Positions 35,278-44,402 of a stretch of DNA of 64,000 bases are shown in pieces. A program made the position numbers and the translations under genes. The stretch lies in the NCBI RefSeq assembly GCF_914484835.1, contig NZ_CAJZAR010000079.1:62001-126000 (forward strand). Reading direction: 5' to 3'. Under the pieces are notes generated by a model. The model ran no database searches. It saw nothing but the letters and a program-made list of their open reading frames with translations, and had not been told where the DNA came from. Source of the stretch: Paraburkholderia tropica. GTDB lineage: Bacteria > Pseudomonadota > Gammaproteobacteria > Burkholderiales > Burkholderiaceae. How positions within the stretch are numbered: the first letter of the stretch is position 1; the number at the start of each line of letters is the position of its first letter.

Positions 35278-36603
35278 TCAATCGAGCGGACGTCCGGCCG
35301 GTTCGCGAATCAGCGGCAAGGCCAGCAGCGAAACCGCGCCGCAGCCAATCAGATACCACGCGGGCGCGAGCGGATCGCCGAGCAGTTTGATGAGCCACGT
35401 CGCGAAGAATTGCGCGAAGCCGCCGAAGATCGAGACGCCCAGGCAATACACGATGGACATGCCCGTGACGCGGATCGACTGAGGAAAAAGCTCGGGCAGC
35501 ATGACGATGTTCGGCACCGCCGTGAACGCGACGATCGCGCCCAGCACGCCCACCACGGTCAGCACCATGCCGACCGTGGGCATCGCGTGAATCAGCATGA
35601 ACGCGGGATAAATCGCGGCGATCAGCAGCACGCGCGACACGCCGAGCACCCACTTGCGCCCCACGCGATCGGAGAGCCAGCCCGCGAACGGCGAGCACAC
35701 CGCCGTGACGAGCGCGGCCACCAGCGCCGCACTCATGCCCACCGAAACCGGCAAGCCGAGCATCTTGATCGCATAGGTGGACATGTAGAACAGCACGATA
35801 TAGTTGGCCGCCGTGCCGCCGATCGTGGTGACCACACCCGCCACGAGCGCCACGCGATGACGCGTGAAAATCTCGCGCAACGGCCGCGCGACGTCCACGG
35901 CGGCGGCGCCTTCGGCGGGCTGTGCATGCACGAGCGTTTCGTCGAGATGGCGGCGGATATAAACGCCCACGGGCGCGACCAGCATGCCGAGCACGAACGG
36001 CACGCGCCAGCCCCAGCTTTCGAGCGCCGATGGCGTCAGCGCCGTCGAGAGCGCCACGCCGATCAGCGCGCCGCAGACGGCGTTGAGCCCCTGGCTCACG
36101 AACTGCCAGCTGCCGTAGAAGCCGCGTGTGCGGTCGTCGGCGTATTCGAGCAGCAGCGACGTGGACGCGCCCACTTCGCCGCCCACCGCGAAGCCCTGGA
36201 TCAGACGCGCGAGCAGAATGAGTGCGGGCGCGGCGAGCCCGATCTGCGCATACGTGGGCGCGAACGCGATCAGCGCGGAGCCGAGCGCCATGAGCCAGAG
36301 CGTGAGCGTCATGGCGGCTTTGCGGCCCGCACGGTCGGCGAACGCGCCGATCAGCACGCCGCCCAGCGGACGCACGATGAAACCCACGCCGAAACTGCCC
36401 ACGGCCAGCATCAACTGATTCAGCGCGCCATGCACCGGAAAATACAGGGCGCCGATCGTCGAGGCGAAGAAGCTGTAAACCGTGAAATCGAAAAACTCGA
36501 GGCCATTGCCGAGCGTGATCGCGGCGATGGCTTTCGCACGCGTGACGCGCGTGTGCGCGTGCGGCGACGCATCCGTGGCGCTGTGCAGCGAACTGGCGTT
36601 CAT
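35278..36603 (-). CDS. MFS transporter, metabolite:H+ symporter type
   Basis: 441 residues, ATG behind AGGAGGAGACTCACG. N-terminal segment TLGNGLEFFDFTVYSFFA and motif GAFADRAGRKAAMTL mark the metabolite:proton symporter (ShiA/ProP-like) group; 12 membrane segments. First gene after the amidohydrolase on the same strand (80 bases), so it likely imports that enzyme's substrate, for example an N-acyl amino acid. Confidence 0.87.
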   Translation of the reverse strand: MNASSLHSATDASPHAHTRVTRAKAIAAITLGNGLEFFDFTVYSFFASTIGALYFPVHGALNQLMLAVGSFGVGFIVRPLGGVLIGAFADRAGRKAAMTLTLWLMALGSALIAFAPTYAQIGLAAPALILLARLIQGFAVGGEVGASTSLLLEYADDRTRGFYGSWQFVSQGLNAVCGALIGVALSTALTPSALESWGWRVPFVLGMLVAPVGVYIRRHLDETLVHAQPAEGAAAVDVARPLREIFTRHRVALVAGVVTTIGGTAANYIVLFYMSTYAIKMLGLPVSVGMSAALVAALVTAVCSPFAGWLSDRVGRKWVLGVSRVLLIAAIYPAFMLIHAMPTVGMVLTVVGVLGAIVAFTAVPNIVMLPELFPQSIRVTGMSIVYCLGVSIFGGFAQFFATWLIKLLGDPLAPAWYLIGCGAVSLLALPLIREPAGRPLD

Positions 36604-36683
36604 CGTGAGTCTCCTCCTGTCCCGGTTCGAGCGCGCGGCGCCCGATCCTTTAATACTTCGCTATCCGAATCAAGGGTTCGGTA

Positions 36684-37859
36684 TCAAGGCTGCAAGAAAC
36701 GCTCGGCCAGTTTGACCCAGTACGCGGCGCCCGTCGCGAGGCAATCGTCGTTGAAATCGTAGCCGGGATTGTGGACCATGCAGCCGCCCTCCCCGTCGCC
36801 GTTTCCGATGATCAGATAACTGCCCGCGCAGTGTTCGAGCAGGAACGCGAAGTCCTCGCTGCCCGTGAGCGGGTCCATGTCGTGAATCAGCCCCGCTTCG
36901 CCGAGCCAGTCGCGCGCGACGTCCTGCGCGAAGACGGTCATCGCCGGGTCGTTCACCAGCACAGGATAACGGCGCTGATAATCGATGCGCGCCGTCGCGC
37001 CATACACGCTCGCCTGCGCATGCACGAGCGCGGTAATGCGCGCTTGCAGCAGATCGCGCACCTCGGGCCGCAGCGCGCGCACCGAGAGTTTCATCTGCGC
37101 GGTTTGCGGAATCACGTTGGGCGCGTCGCCCGCGTGAATCGCGCCGACCGTGACGATCGCCATGTCGAGCGGCGGCACGTTGCGCGACACGATGGTCTGC
37201 AACGCGAGCACGACGTTCGCGCAGACGACCACCGGATCGATGGCCTTATGCGGCACCGCGCCATGGCCGCCGCGACCGTCGATATCGATCACGACCGTAT
37301 CCGACGACGCCATGAACGGCCCCGCGCGAAATCCCAGCTTGCCGGTCGGAAAGCCCGGCATGTTGTGCATCGCGAACACGGCATCGCACGGAAAACGCTC
37401 GAAGAGACCTTCGTCGAGCATGCGCTTCGCGCCGCCCAGGCCTTCCTCGGCGGGTTGAAAGATCAGATGCAGCGTGCCGTCGAAACTGCGCGACTGCGCG
37501 AGATGCTTCGCTGCCGCGAGCAGCATCGCGGTGTGGCCGTCGTGACCGCACGCGTGCATCTTGCCGGGAATGCGGCTCGCGTAATCGAGCCCGGTGGCTT
37601 CGTGAATCGGCAGCGCGTCCATGTCGGCGCGCAGGCCCAGACGCCGCGCGCCGCTGCCCGCTTTCAGCGTGCCCACCACGCCCGTACCGCCCAGCCCGCG
37701 ATGGACCTCGTAGCCCCATTCGGCCAGCCGCTGCGCGACCAGATCGCTCGTCACGAACTCCTCGTAGCCGAGTTCGGGGTGCGCGTGGATTGCGTGGCGC
37801 AGCGCGATCATTTCTGCTTCGATCGCGGCAATTTCGGGCGGGATCGCCATCGTGTTCAT
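36684..37859 (-). CDS. M20-family amidohydrolase (hippurate hydrolase-like)
   Basis: 391 residues, ATG behind GGAGACTCCCCG. Metal and catalytic segments: GLRADMDALPIHE, KMHACGHDGHTAMLL, FQPAEEGLGGAK and TGSEDFAFLLE. These enzymes cut N-acyl amino acids (hippurate, N-acetyl amino acids) in the cytoplasm. Transcribed with the MFS transporter; divergent from a LysR regulator that probably controls both. Confidence 0.9.
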   Translation of the reverse strand: MNTMAIPPEIAAIEAEMIALRHAIHAHPELGYEEFVTSDLVAQRLAEWGYEVHRGLGGTGVVGTLKAGSGARRLGLRADMDALPIHEATGLDYASRIPGKMHACGHDGHTAMLLAAAKHLAQSRSFDGTLHLIFQPAEEGLGGAKRMLDEGLFERFPCDAVFAMHNMPGFPTGKLGFRAGPFMASSDTVVIDIDGRGGHGAVPHKAIDPVVVCANVVLALQTIVSRNVPPLDMAIVTVGAIHAGDAPNVIPQTAQMKLSVRALRPEVRDLLQARITALVHAQASVYGATARIDYQRRYPVLVNDPAMTVFAQDVARDWLGEAGLIHDMDPLTGSEDFAFLLEHCAGSYLIIGNGDGEGGCMVHNPGYDFNDDCLATGAAYWVKLAERFLQP

Positions 37860-37952
37860 CGGGGAGTCTCCTGCTTCGATGCAGTTCGAGGTTCAGCGAG
37901 GTTCAGCAAGGCTCAGGATAATGACGCCGTTTTTTCGCCGACAGCCCTACAA

Positions 37953-37970
37953 TGGTTGGCCCGCCAACCA
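37953..37970. promoter_or_regulatory. Operator-like palindrome in LysR/M20 divergent promoter
   Basis: TGGTTGGC-CC-GCCAACCA: perfect eight-base arms around two bases, just after a TACAAT -10 box (37948-37953) for the LysR gene. Position fits autorepression by the LysR protein. Confidence 0.65.
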
Positions 37971-37995
37971 GAGGTACGCACTCGGGTTTTCCCTC

Positions 37996-38946
37996 ATGAA
38001 GTTCCATCAGTTCCGGGCGCTCGTCGCCATGGCCGATACCGGCAGCATCCGCGCGGCCGCGCGCGCGCTCGGCATCTCGCCCGCCGCGGCCACCAAGGCC
38101 GTGCGCGAACTCGAAGCCGAGCAGCAGATCGCACTGGTGACGCGCAACGCGAACGGCATCGCCTTCACCGAGGCGGGCCAGGCGCTGCTCGTGCATGCGC
38201 GCGCGATCGTGCATCAGATGGCGCGCGCCCAGGACGAACTTGACGCGCGGCGCGGCAGCGGCGGCGGCAAGCTCGCCATCGGCGTGACGCCGTGGCTCGC
38301 GCTCTCGTTTCTGCCCGACGCCGTCACGCTGTTTCGCGCGCGCATGCCCGAGATGCAGCTGGAGTTCTACGAGGGGCTGCTCAATATCGTGATGCCGCGT
38401 CTGCGCGACGGCTCGCTCGACTTCTCGCTCGGCAAACCGGGACTCGCGTCGCTGCACGCCGAATTCACGCAGACGCCGATCTTCGCCACCGAATCCGCCG
38501 TGGTCGTGCGCAAAGGTCATCCGCTCGAACACACGCATTCGCTGCGCGATCTTCAGGATTGCGAATGGTTGCTCAACTGGGACCCGGCGAGCAAGGACAT
38601 GATCGCCGACGACGTGTTCCGCCGCCACGGCCTGCCGCTGCCGCGCACGGTGCATCTCGCGCATTCGTTCATCGTCGCGATGGGGCTGATCATGAACACC
38701 GACATGGCCAGCATCTTTCCGTGGCCATTGGTGGAAACGCGCATCGCGCGCGAGAATCTGCGCGCGCTGTCGCTACAGGAGGAAGTGGACCGCACCGTGG
38801 TGAGCGTGGTCGCGCGGCGCGGCGTGCCGCTCTCGGCCGCCGCGGAATGCTTTCTCGATTGCCTCAAGCAGGCGATCCGCTCTGGAGAATCCTCGCAGGA
38901 TCCAGAGCGGCGCCGCCTGTATCACTCGCTCGAGTTGCTGATCTGA
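37996..38946 (+). CDS. LysR-family transcriptional regulator
   Basis: 316 residues from ATG at 37996 (MKFHQFRALVAMADTGSIRAAARALGISPAAATKAVRELE). A TACAAT box at 37948-37953 supports this start over upstream ones. Winged helix-turn-helix followed by a PBP2 effector domain. The last 22 residues (SGESSQDPERRRLY...) extend beyond the usual end and are encoded over a strong hairpin (38879-38908). It is divergent from the M20/MFS pair. Confidence 0.87.
   Translation: MKFHQFRALVAMADTGSIRAAARALGISPAAATKAVRELEAEQQIALVTRNANGIAFTEAGQALLVHARAIVHQMARAQDELDARRGSGGGKLAIGVTPWLALSFLPDAVTLFRARMPEMQLEFYEGLLNIVMPRLRDGSLDFSLGKPGLASLHAEFTQTPIFATESAVVVRKGHPLEHTHSLRDLQDCEWLLNWDPASKDMIADDVFRRHGLPLPRTVHLAHSFIVAMGLIMNTDMASIFPWPLVETRIARENLRALSLQEEVDRTVVSVVARRGVPLSAAAECFLDCLKQAIRSGESSQDPERRRLYHSLELLI
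38879..38908. terminator. Hairpin at convergent LysR/BamA 3' ends
   Basis: GCTCTGG-AGA-ATCCT-CGC-AGGAT-CCAGAGC: 12 base pairs with a three-base bulge. It is inside the LysR 3' end and 46 bases beyond the BamA stop on the other strand. No T-run, so it may be an mRNA end-protection or weak termination structure. Confidence 0.45.
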
Positions 38947-38953
38947 TCGCCGC

Positions 38954-41263
38954 TTAGAACGACGTACCGATCTGGAACTGGAACTTCTGATACTGATCGC
39001 CCGAGTGCTTGACGATCGGGAAGCCGATGTCGAGCTTGAGCGGCCCGATCGGCGAGATCCATTCCAGACCCGCGCCATAGCTGTAACGCAGGCCGTTCGC
39101 GCCGGTGCTGTTGCCTTCCGTGCCCCAGACGTTACCGCCGTCGAGGAACGTGAAGACGCGCAGCGTGCGGTCGTAGCCGGTGCCGGGCAGCGGGAACGTG
39201 AGTTCGATATTGCCGACCACCATCTTCGAACCGCCGATCGGATCGCCCGTGCTGGAGTCGCGCGGACCGAGCGAACCCGACTCGTAGCCGCGCACCGAAC
39301 CGATACCGCCCGCGTAGTAGTTCTTGAAGATCGGGTACGCGCCGCCAATGCCGTTGCCGTAGCCGCCCTGGAAATTCAGGCCGAGCACGAAACCGCGCGC
39401 GAACGAGTAGTAATACTGCATCTGCGCGTCGGCCTTGTAGTACTGCAGGCCGGCAGGCGTGCCGTATTCGGCGTTGGCCTGCGCGAAGTAACCGCGGCTC
39501 GGCACCAGCGCGCTGTCACGATTGTCGCGCGACCAGCCCACCGTCAACGGTACGATATTCGACACGCGGCCGAAATCGGCGACGTAATCCTTATACGTCT
39601 GCGGCGTGGTCGAGTCGATATCCAGACGATCCTGTTCGATGCCGAGACCGAAATACACCATATCGGTTTCGGAAAACGGAATGCCGAATTTCATGTCCGC
39701 GCCATACGAAACGATACGGAAACTCGTGTCGTTGGTGCTCGAATAATAAAGCGGCTCGGTCGTGCGGTAATAGACGTCGGTAATGCGCTTGATGCCGTCG
39801 ACCGTGAAATACGGATCGATCTGCGTGACCGACAGCGTGCGGTACGTGCTCGCCGTATTCACGTTCAGCGACAGCGTATTGCCCGAACCGAACACGTTGT
39901 CCTGCGAAATGCCCGCCGAAATGATCGGGCCTTCGCCCGAGCCGTAACCCACGCCCAGCGAGAGCGTGCCGGTCGGCTTCTCGGTCACGTTCACGTCCAC
40001 GTCGACCTGATCCTGCGTGCCTTCAACCGGCACGGTCGTCACATCGACGTTGGTGAAATAGCCCAGACGATTCACGCGGTCCTTCGACAGCGCGAGGCGG
40101 TTCGAATCGAACCACGCGCTTTCGAGCTGGCGCATTTCGCGGCGAATCACTTCGTCGCGCGTGCGCGTGTTGCCGGTGATGTTCACGTGCCTCACATAAA
40201 CACGGCGGCTCGGATCGACTTGCAGTGTCAGCGCCACGGTGTGATGCTGCTGGTCGATCTGCGGTTCGGCGTTGACGGTCGCGAACGCGTAGCCGTATTC
40301 GCCGAGATGATCGACGAGCGCCTTGGTCGTGTCCTTAAGTTTTTGCGCCGAGAAACGCTGGCCTTTTTTCACGCCAATCAGTTTCGTGAGTTCGGCTTCG
40401 CGATTGAGCAGATTGCCCGCGAGCTTCACGCTCGAAATCGTGTACGGCTCGCCTTCATGTATCGAGATCGTCAGATACATGTCCTTCTTGTCGGGCGACA
40501 GCGAGACCTGCGTGGAGTCGATATTGAACTCCAGATAGCCGCGATCCAGATAATACGAGCGCACGTTTTCCAGATCGCCCGTGAGCTTGTCCTTCGAATA
40601 CAGATCGTTCTTCGTGTACCACGAGAACCAGTTCGGCGTCGAAAGCTGCATCTCGTCGCGCAGCGTGCTTTCCGTGAACACGTTATTGCCGATGAAGTTC
40701 ACCTGGCGGATCTTCGCGCTCGGTCCTTCGATCACCGAGAACAGCAAGGCCACGCGATTGCGGTCGATCGGCGTGACCGTGGTCGTCACCTCGGCGGCGT
40801 AGTAGCCGCGCGTGAGGTACTGGCGCTTGAGTTCCTGCTCGGCGCGGTCGACGAGCGCCTTGTCGTAGCTGCGGCCCGGCGAGAGACCCACGGCGCCGAG
40901 CGCCTTGTTCAGATTGTCCTTGTCGAACTCGTGAATGCCCGCGAAGTCGATCGTGCCGATCGCCGCGCGTTCCTGCACCTGCACGACGACCGTGCGGCCC
41001 TCGGTGGCAATGCGCACGTCGCTGAAGAAGCCCGTTGCGTAGAGCGCGCGGATCGCGTCGGAGGCCTTGTCGTCGGAGAAGGTGTCGCCCTGCTTGATCG
41101 GCAGATAGGCGAACACGGTGCCCGGTTCGATGCGCTGCAGGCCGTCGATGCGAATGTCCTGGACCACGAAGGGTTCCGTGGCGTGCGCGGTGGCGGCCAT
41201 GCTCAGGCCAAGGCCAGCGAAGGTCAGCGCGCGGGTGTAGCGCGTGGTAGATGAAACCGTCAT
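38954..41263 (-). CDS. BamA-type outer-membrane assembly protein (Omp85) outside the usual locus
   Basis: 769 residues from ATG at 41263, the normal BamA length for this group. Signal peptide (ending HAT-EP), five POTRA domains (about 24-425; starts FVVQDIRIDGLQRIEPGTVFAYLP), then a 16-strand barrel with the GSVRGY motif and C-terminal FQFQIGTSF. The complete domain set argues for function in outer-membrane protein folding. The usual neighbours (rseP, skp, lpxD, fabZ, lpxA) are absent; a 132-residue hypothetical gene precedes it on the same strand. Likely a paralog, but this window cannot exclude it being the only copy. Confidence 0.9.
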   Translation of the reverse strand: MTVSSTTRYTRALTFAGLGLSMAATAHATEPFVVQDIRIDGLQRIEPGTVFAYLPIKQGDTFSDDKASDAIRALYATGFFSDVRIATEGRTVVVQVQERAAIGTIDFAGIHEFDKDNLNKALGAVGLSPGRSYDKALVDRAEQELKRQYLTRGYYAAEVTTTVTPIDRNRVALLFSVIEGPSAKIRQVNFIGNNVFTESTLRDEMQLSTPNWFSWYTKNDLYSKDKLTGDLENVRSYYLDRGYLEFNIDSTQVSLSPDKKDMYLTISIHEGEPYTISSVKLAGNLLNREAELTKLIGVKKGQRFSAQKLKDTTKALVDHLGEYGYAFATVNAEPQIDQQHHTVALTLQVDPSRRVYVRHVNITGNTRTRDEVIRREMRQLESAWFDSNRLALSKDRVNRLGYFTNVDVTTVPVEGTQDQVDVDVNVTEKPTGTLSLGVGYGSGEGPIISAGISQDNVFGSGNTLSLNVNTASTYRTLSVTQIDPYFTVDGIKRITDVYYRTTEPLYYSSTNDTSFRIVSYGADMKFGIPFSETDMVYFGLGIEQDRLDIDSTTPQTYKDYVADFGRVSNIVPLTVGWSRDNRDSALVPSRGYFAQANAEYGTPAGLQYYKADAQMQYYYSFARGFVLGLNFQGGYGNGIGGAYPIFKNYYAGGIGSVRGYESGSLGPRDSSTGDPIGGSKMVVGNIELTFPLPGTGYDRTLRVFTFLDGGNVWGTEGNSTGANGLRYSYGAGLEWISPIGPLKLDIGFPIVKHSGDQYQKFQFQIGTSF

Positions 41264-41380
41264 GCGGGAGGTCGAGAGTAAGGCCAACGGGAACGCCGCG
41301 TTTGCGCGCGCGGCGAGAAGGACGGCAGCGGCGGGAGCCGCGGCCACGTGACGAAGCGGCCGGCGCACGGCCGCCCTGCG

Positions 41381-41779
41381 CTATTGCACGCGCATCGAAG
41401 CGGGCCGCAGCGGCTTGGCGAGTCCGGTCGCGAGCGAGAGCACTTCGGTCATGTGCGCGGCTTGCGACGGATGCAGGCGGAACGACAGTTCCGCGCCGCC
41501 CGGCAAGCGGAAGCTCACCACCAGATGCTGCACGGCGCCCGACTCGCGGCCGATCTCCCACGCCTCGCAGGGCATGGTGAATTTGACGCTCGCACTCTTG
41601 TGACGAATGCGCTCCGAACGGCCAATCGCGTTCGAAAGTGCGGCCAGCAATTCGTGCATGACCGAACAGTGCACGGCGACGCTGTCTGGCTGATTACTAT
41701 TCACCATCAGATACTGGCCGTCCGCGGTCAGCTCGAAACCGCGCAGCGAGTCGATGGCAAGTGACGTGGACGTGGACAT
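41381..41779 (-). CDS. Hypothetical protein upstream of bamA-like gene
   Basis: 132 residues from ATG at 41779 (MSTSTSLAIDSLRGFELTADGQYLMVNSNQPDSVAVH), with GGAGG about 10 bases upstream. Soluble alpha/beta composition, no signal peptide; C-terminal part RLHPSQAAHMTEVLSLATGL. Unknown family. Possibly co-transcribed with the BamA-like gene, 117 bases downstream. Confidence 0.65.
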   Translation of the reverse strand: MSTSTSLAIDSLRGFELTADGQYLMVNSNQPDSVAVHCSVMHELLAALSNAIGRSERIRHKSASVKFTMPCEAWEIGRESGAVQHLVVSFRLPGGAELSFRLHPSQAAHMTEVLSLATGLAKPLRPASMRVQ

Positions 41780-42299
41780 AGACGGCGCCTCCGTGACAAA
41801 AACCATCGGCGGAGTGTAGTGAGATGGCGCCGCGAAGCCATTACCCCTTGCGTTACGCGTATTACTTTCATCAATATTGCCGCGTAAGAGATCGGCGTTT
41901 TGCGGTCCGTTAATGCGCGCGGCATTGCACGCCACGCCTGCGATTCACGCCTTGAATCGCGGTCCTTTCAAATTACGTCACGCGAAATGGGGAATGAGGG
42001 GCGAAAAATACGTCGTAACGAAAACGATTACCGCGACTGTCGATAAGCCGACAAGAACCTGAACAGGAGATCAATGTGGCGCGCGGAAATGCGCGGAGAA
42101 ATTTGCACCGCGAGCGGGTGCCGTGGAAAACACAGGCGGTTGCGGCCATCGGGAATTGGCCCGAAGCGTGGCCCCTGGTGTGGTCGAGGTTTGGCCCGAG
42201 CGTGCCCCAAAATTCGGCGCCCAGGCGCTACCGGGTCGGTCCCTCGTCGTCCACGCTACAATGCGGCTGCCGTTATTCAGCCTCATCCAGCCAACCGAC
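41780..42299. other. 520-base divergent intergenic region
   Basis: Left half is AT-richer and may carry the promoter of the minus-strand gene. A TACAAT -10 box at 42257-42262 lies about 38 bases before the synthase start. A 79-codon frame at 42074 has an AGGAGATCA site but improbable composition (many Arg/Cys/Pro), overlaps the synthase frame and is not called. Confidence 0.45.
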
Positions 42300-43376
42300 A
42301 TGCAGAATTCTAACCGGGCCTACCTGCTCGGGCCGTTGCTCAAAGGCGTTTCCCGCTCGTTCTACCTCACGCTGCGCGTGCTGCCCGTGGGCATGCGCGA
42401 TCCCGTGGGCGAGGCGTATCTGCTCGCGCGCGCCGCCGACACCATCGCCGACACCTCGCTGATCCCGCCCGCCCAGCGTCTCGCGCTGCTGCTGGCGTTC
42501 CGCGAGCGCGTGAATGGGACGTCAGGCGCGATGTCCGACGGCGACGCGCTCAAGCGCATCGCCAGCGAAGTCGCCGGCCAGCAGACGCAATCGGACGAAA
42601 AACGGCTGCTCGAATCGCTCGACGGCGCGCTCGATGTGCTCGGCCAGCTCGACGAGGCCGACCGCGTCGCCGTGCGCGAGATCGTCACGACGCTCACGGA
42701 AGGCATGGAATTCGATCTGCGCACCTTCCCCGACGAGCGCTCGGGCCAGGTGGCCGCGCTCGGCACGTGGGACGAACTCGACCGCTATACGTATCTGGTG
42801 GCGGGCTGCGTCGGCGAGTTCTGGACGAAGATGACGTACCTGCATATTCCCGGCGCGCTCGATCCGGCGCTGCGCGACACCATGTACCAGCGCGGCGTGC
42901 GTTTCGGCAAGGCCCTGCAGATGGTGAACGTGCTGCGCGATTGCGGCAAGGATCTGCGCATCGGCCGCTGCTATCTGCCCGCCACGATGCTCGCGCAAGC
43001 GGCGCTCTCGCCCGCCGACCTGATGCAGCCGGGCACCTCGGCGCGCGCGCGTCCGCTGATGTTCGGCCTCGTGCGCATCGCACTCGATCATTTCCGCGCG
43101 GCCATCGACTACACGTTCGCGCTGCCGCGCCTGTCGCTGCGTCTGCGCCTCGCGTGTTTGTGGCCGATCCTGATCGGCCTCGAAACGCTCGAACGTCTCG
43201 TCGATAACGAGGACTGGCTCGATCCCGCGCGTCCGTCCAAGCTCACGCGCAACGACGTCTATCGCATTCTCGCGTGCTCGACGCTCGCCGCGCCCTCGAA
43301 CGCGCTGCTCGATGCGTGGTTCAAGCGCCTGCTCAAGCGCATCGAGTCGCGCATGAAGGCGATCGAGGCGATTTAA
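42300..43376 (+). CDS. Squalene/phytoene synthase family protein
   Basis: 358 residues from ATG at 42300; a -10 box at 42257-42262 makes longer forms unlikely. Head-to-head prenyl synthase: first aspartate motif Asp47-x3-Asp51 (ARAADTIADT), second motif in MVNVLRDCGKDLRIGRCYLP, and SRSFYLTLRVLP at the start. It would join two farnesyl (or geranylgeranyl) diphosphates to squalene or phytoene, the first step to hopanoids or carotenoids. No hpn or crt partner gene is nearby, so it acts as a single unit, ended by a bidirectional terminator. Confidence 0.88.
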   Translation: MQNSNRAYLLGPLLKGVSRSFYLTLRVLPVGMRDPVGEAYLLARAADTIADTSLIPPAQRLALLLAFRERVNGTSGAMSDGDALKRIASEVAGQQTQSDEKRLLESLDGALDVLGQLDEADRVAVREIVTTLTEGMEFDLRTFPDERSGQVAALGTWDELDRYTYLVAGCVGEFWTKMTYLHIPGALDPALRDTMYQRGVRFGKALQMVNVLRDCGKDLRIGRCYLPATMLAQAALSPADLMQPGTSARARPLMFGLVRIALDHFRAAIDYTFALPRLSLRLRLACLWPILIGLETLERLVDNEDWLDPARPSKLTRNDVYRILACSTLAAPSNALLDAWFKRLLKRIESRMKAIEAI

Positions 43377-43411
43377 AGCATTTAAACCCTTTAAATCGCC
43401 GTCAACGTAAA

Positions 43412-43441
43412 ACGGCGCGTGCCGATCTGCGCACGCGCCGT
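43412..43441. terminator. Bidirectional terminator between synthase and mmsB
   Basis: ACGGCGCGTGC / GCACGCGCCGT, 11 base pairs with an eight-base loop. It is flanked by TATTC on the plus side and by TTTTACG when read on the minus strand. Confidence 0.78.
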
Positions 43442-43462
43442 ATTCAAACCAGGCTGAAACGC

Positions 43463-44362
43463 TCAGCCCTTCTCGTGACTCTCGCGCCGATAGAGCTTGA
43501 TGATCGCCGAGAAGTCGAGCTTGCCGTCGCCGTGGCTGCTCATCGCCTGATAAAGCTGCTGCGCGAGCGCGCCCATGTACGCGGGCTGACGCGCCTGCTT
43601 CGCGGCGTCGGTGGCGAGACCCAGATCCTTGAGCATCAGATCGGTGCCGAAGCCGCCCGTATAGCCGCGCGACGACGGCGCGGTTTCGATCACGCCCGGG
43701 AACGGGTTATACGTGTCCGAGCTCCAGCAGCGGCCCGTCGACGTATTCATGATGCCGCCCAGCACCTTCGCGTCGATGCCGAGCGCCTCGCCGAGCGCCA
43801 TCGCTTCCGCCACGCCCGCCATCGTCACGCCGAGCACGAGGTTGTTGCAGAGCTTCGCGACCTGCCCCGTGCCGGTCTCGCCGCAATGGACGATGTTCTT
43901 GCCCATGCCCGAGAGCACCGGCTTCACGCTTTCATAGAGCGCCGCCGTGCCGCCCACCATGAAGGTGAGCGTGCCCGCCACCGCGCCGCCCGTGCCGCCC
44001 GAGACCGGCGCATCGACGAAGCGGTTGCCGTTCGCTTCGGCGAGCGCCGCGAACGCCTTCGCGCTGGCCGGATCGATGGTGCTCGAATCGATGATCGTCA
44101 CGCCCTTCGTGACGCCCGCGAGCACGCCGTCCTCGGCGCTCAGCACGGTGCGCACGTGCGCGGCGGCGGGCAGCATGGTGATGACCCACTCCGCGCACGT
44201 GGCGGCCGCTTTCGGCGACGCGGCCAGCGTCGCGCCCGCGTCGGCGAGCGTGCGCATCGCGTCGGCGCTCAGGTCGAACACGCTCAGCGTGTGGCCCGCC
44301 TTGATCAGATTGAGCGCCATCGGCGCGCCCATATGGCCCAGCCCGATGAAACCGATTTTCAT
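43463..44362 (-). CDS. mmsB: 3-hydroxyisobutyrate dehydrogenase
   Basis: 299 residues, ATG behind GAGAGGCTC. NAD-binding GFIGLGHMGAPMALNLIKAGH, substrate-site DAPVSGGTGGA and catalytic Lys in TGTGQVAKLCNNL. Oxidises 3-hydroxyisobutyrate to methylmalonate semialdehyde in valine breakdown. It follows mmsA by 40 bases and is last in the operon. Confidence 0.94.
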   Translation of the reverse strand: MKIGFIGLGHMGAPMALNLIKAGHTLSVFDLSADAMRTLADAGATLAASPKAAATCAEWVITMLPAAAHVRTVLSAEDGVLAGVTKGVTIIDSSTIDPASAKAFAALAEANGNRFVDAPVSGGTGGAVAGTLTFMVGGTAALYESVKPVLSGMGKNIVHCGETGTGQVAKLCNNLVLGVTMAGVAEAMALGEALGIDAKVLGGIMNTSTGRCWSSDTYNPFPGVIETAPSSRGYTGGFGTDLMLKDLGLATDAAKQARQPAYMGALAQQLYQAMSSHGDGKLDFSAIIKLYRRESHEKG

Positions 44363-44402
44363 GAGCCTCTCTCCATTTTTTATGTGCGAGTGAAATGAGC
44401 GC

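Noticed and set aside
39005..41254. 749-codon plus-strand frame
   Set aside because: Antisense to the BamA-type gene, with shadow composition.
42074..42313. 79-codon ORF with a fair ribosome site
   Set aside because: Cys/Arg/Pro-rich, overlaps the synthase start and its -10 box; no coding signal.
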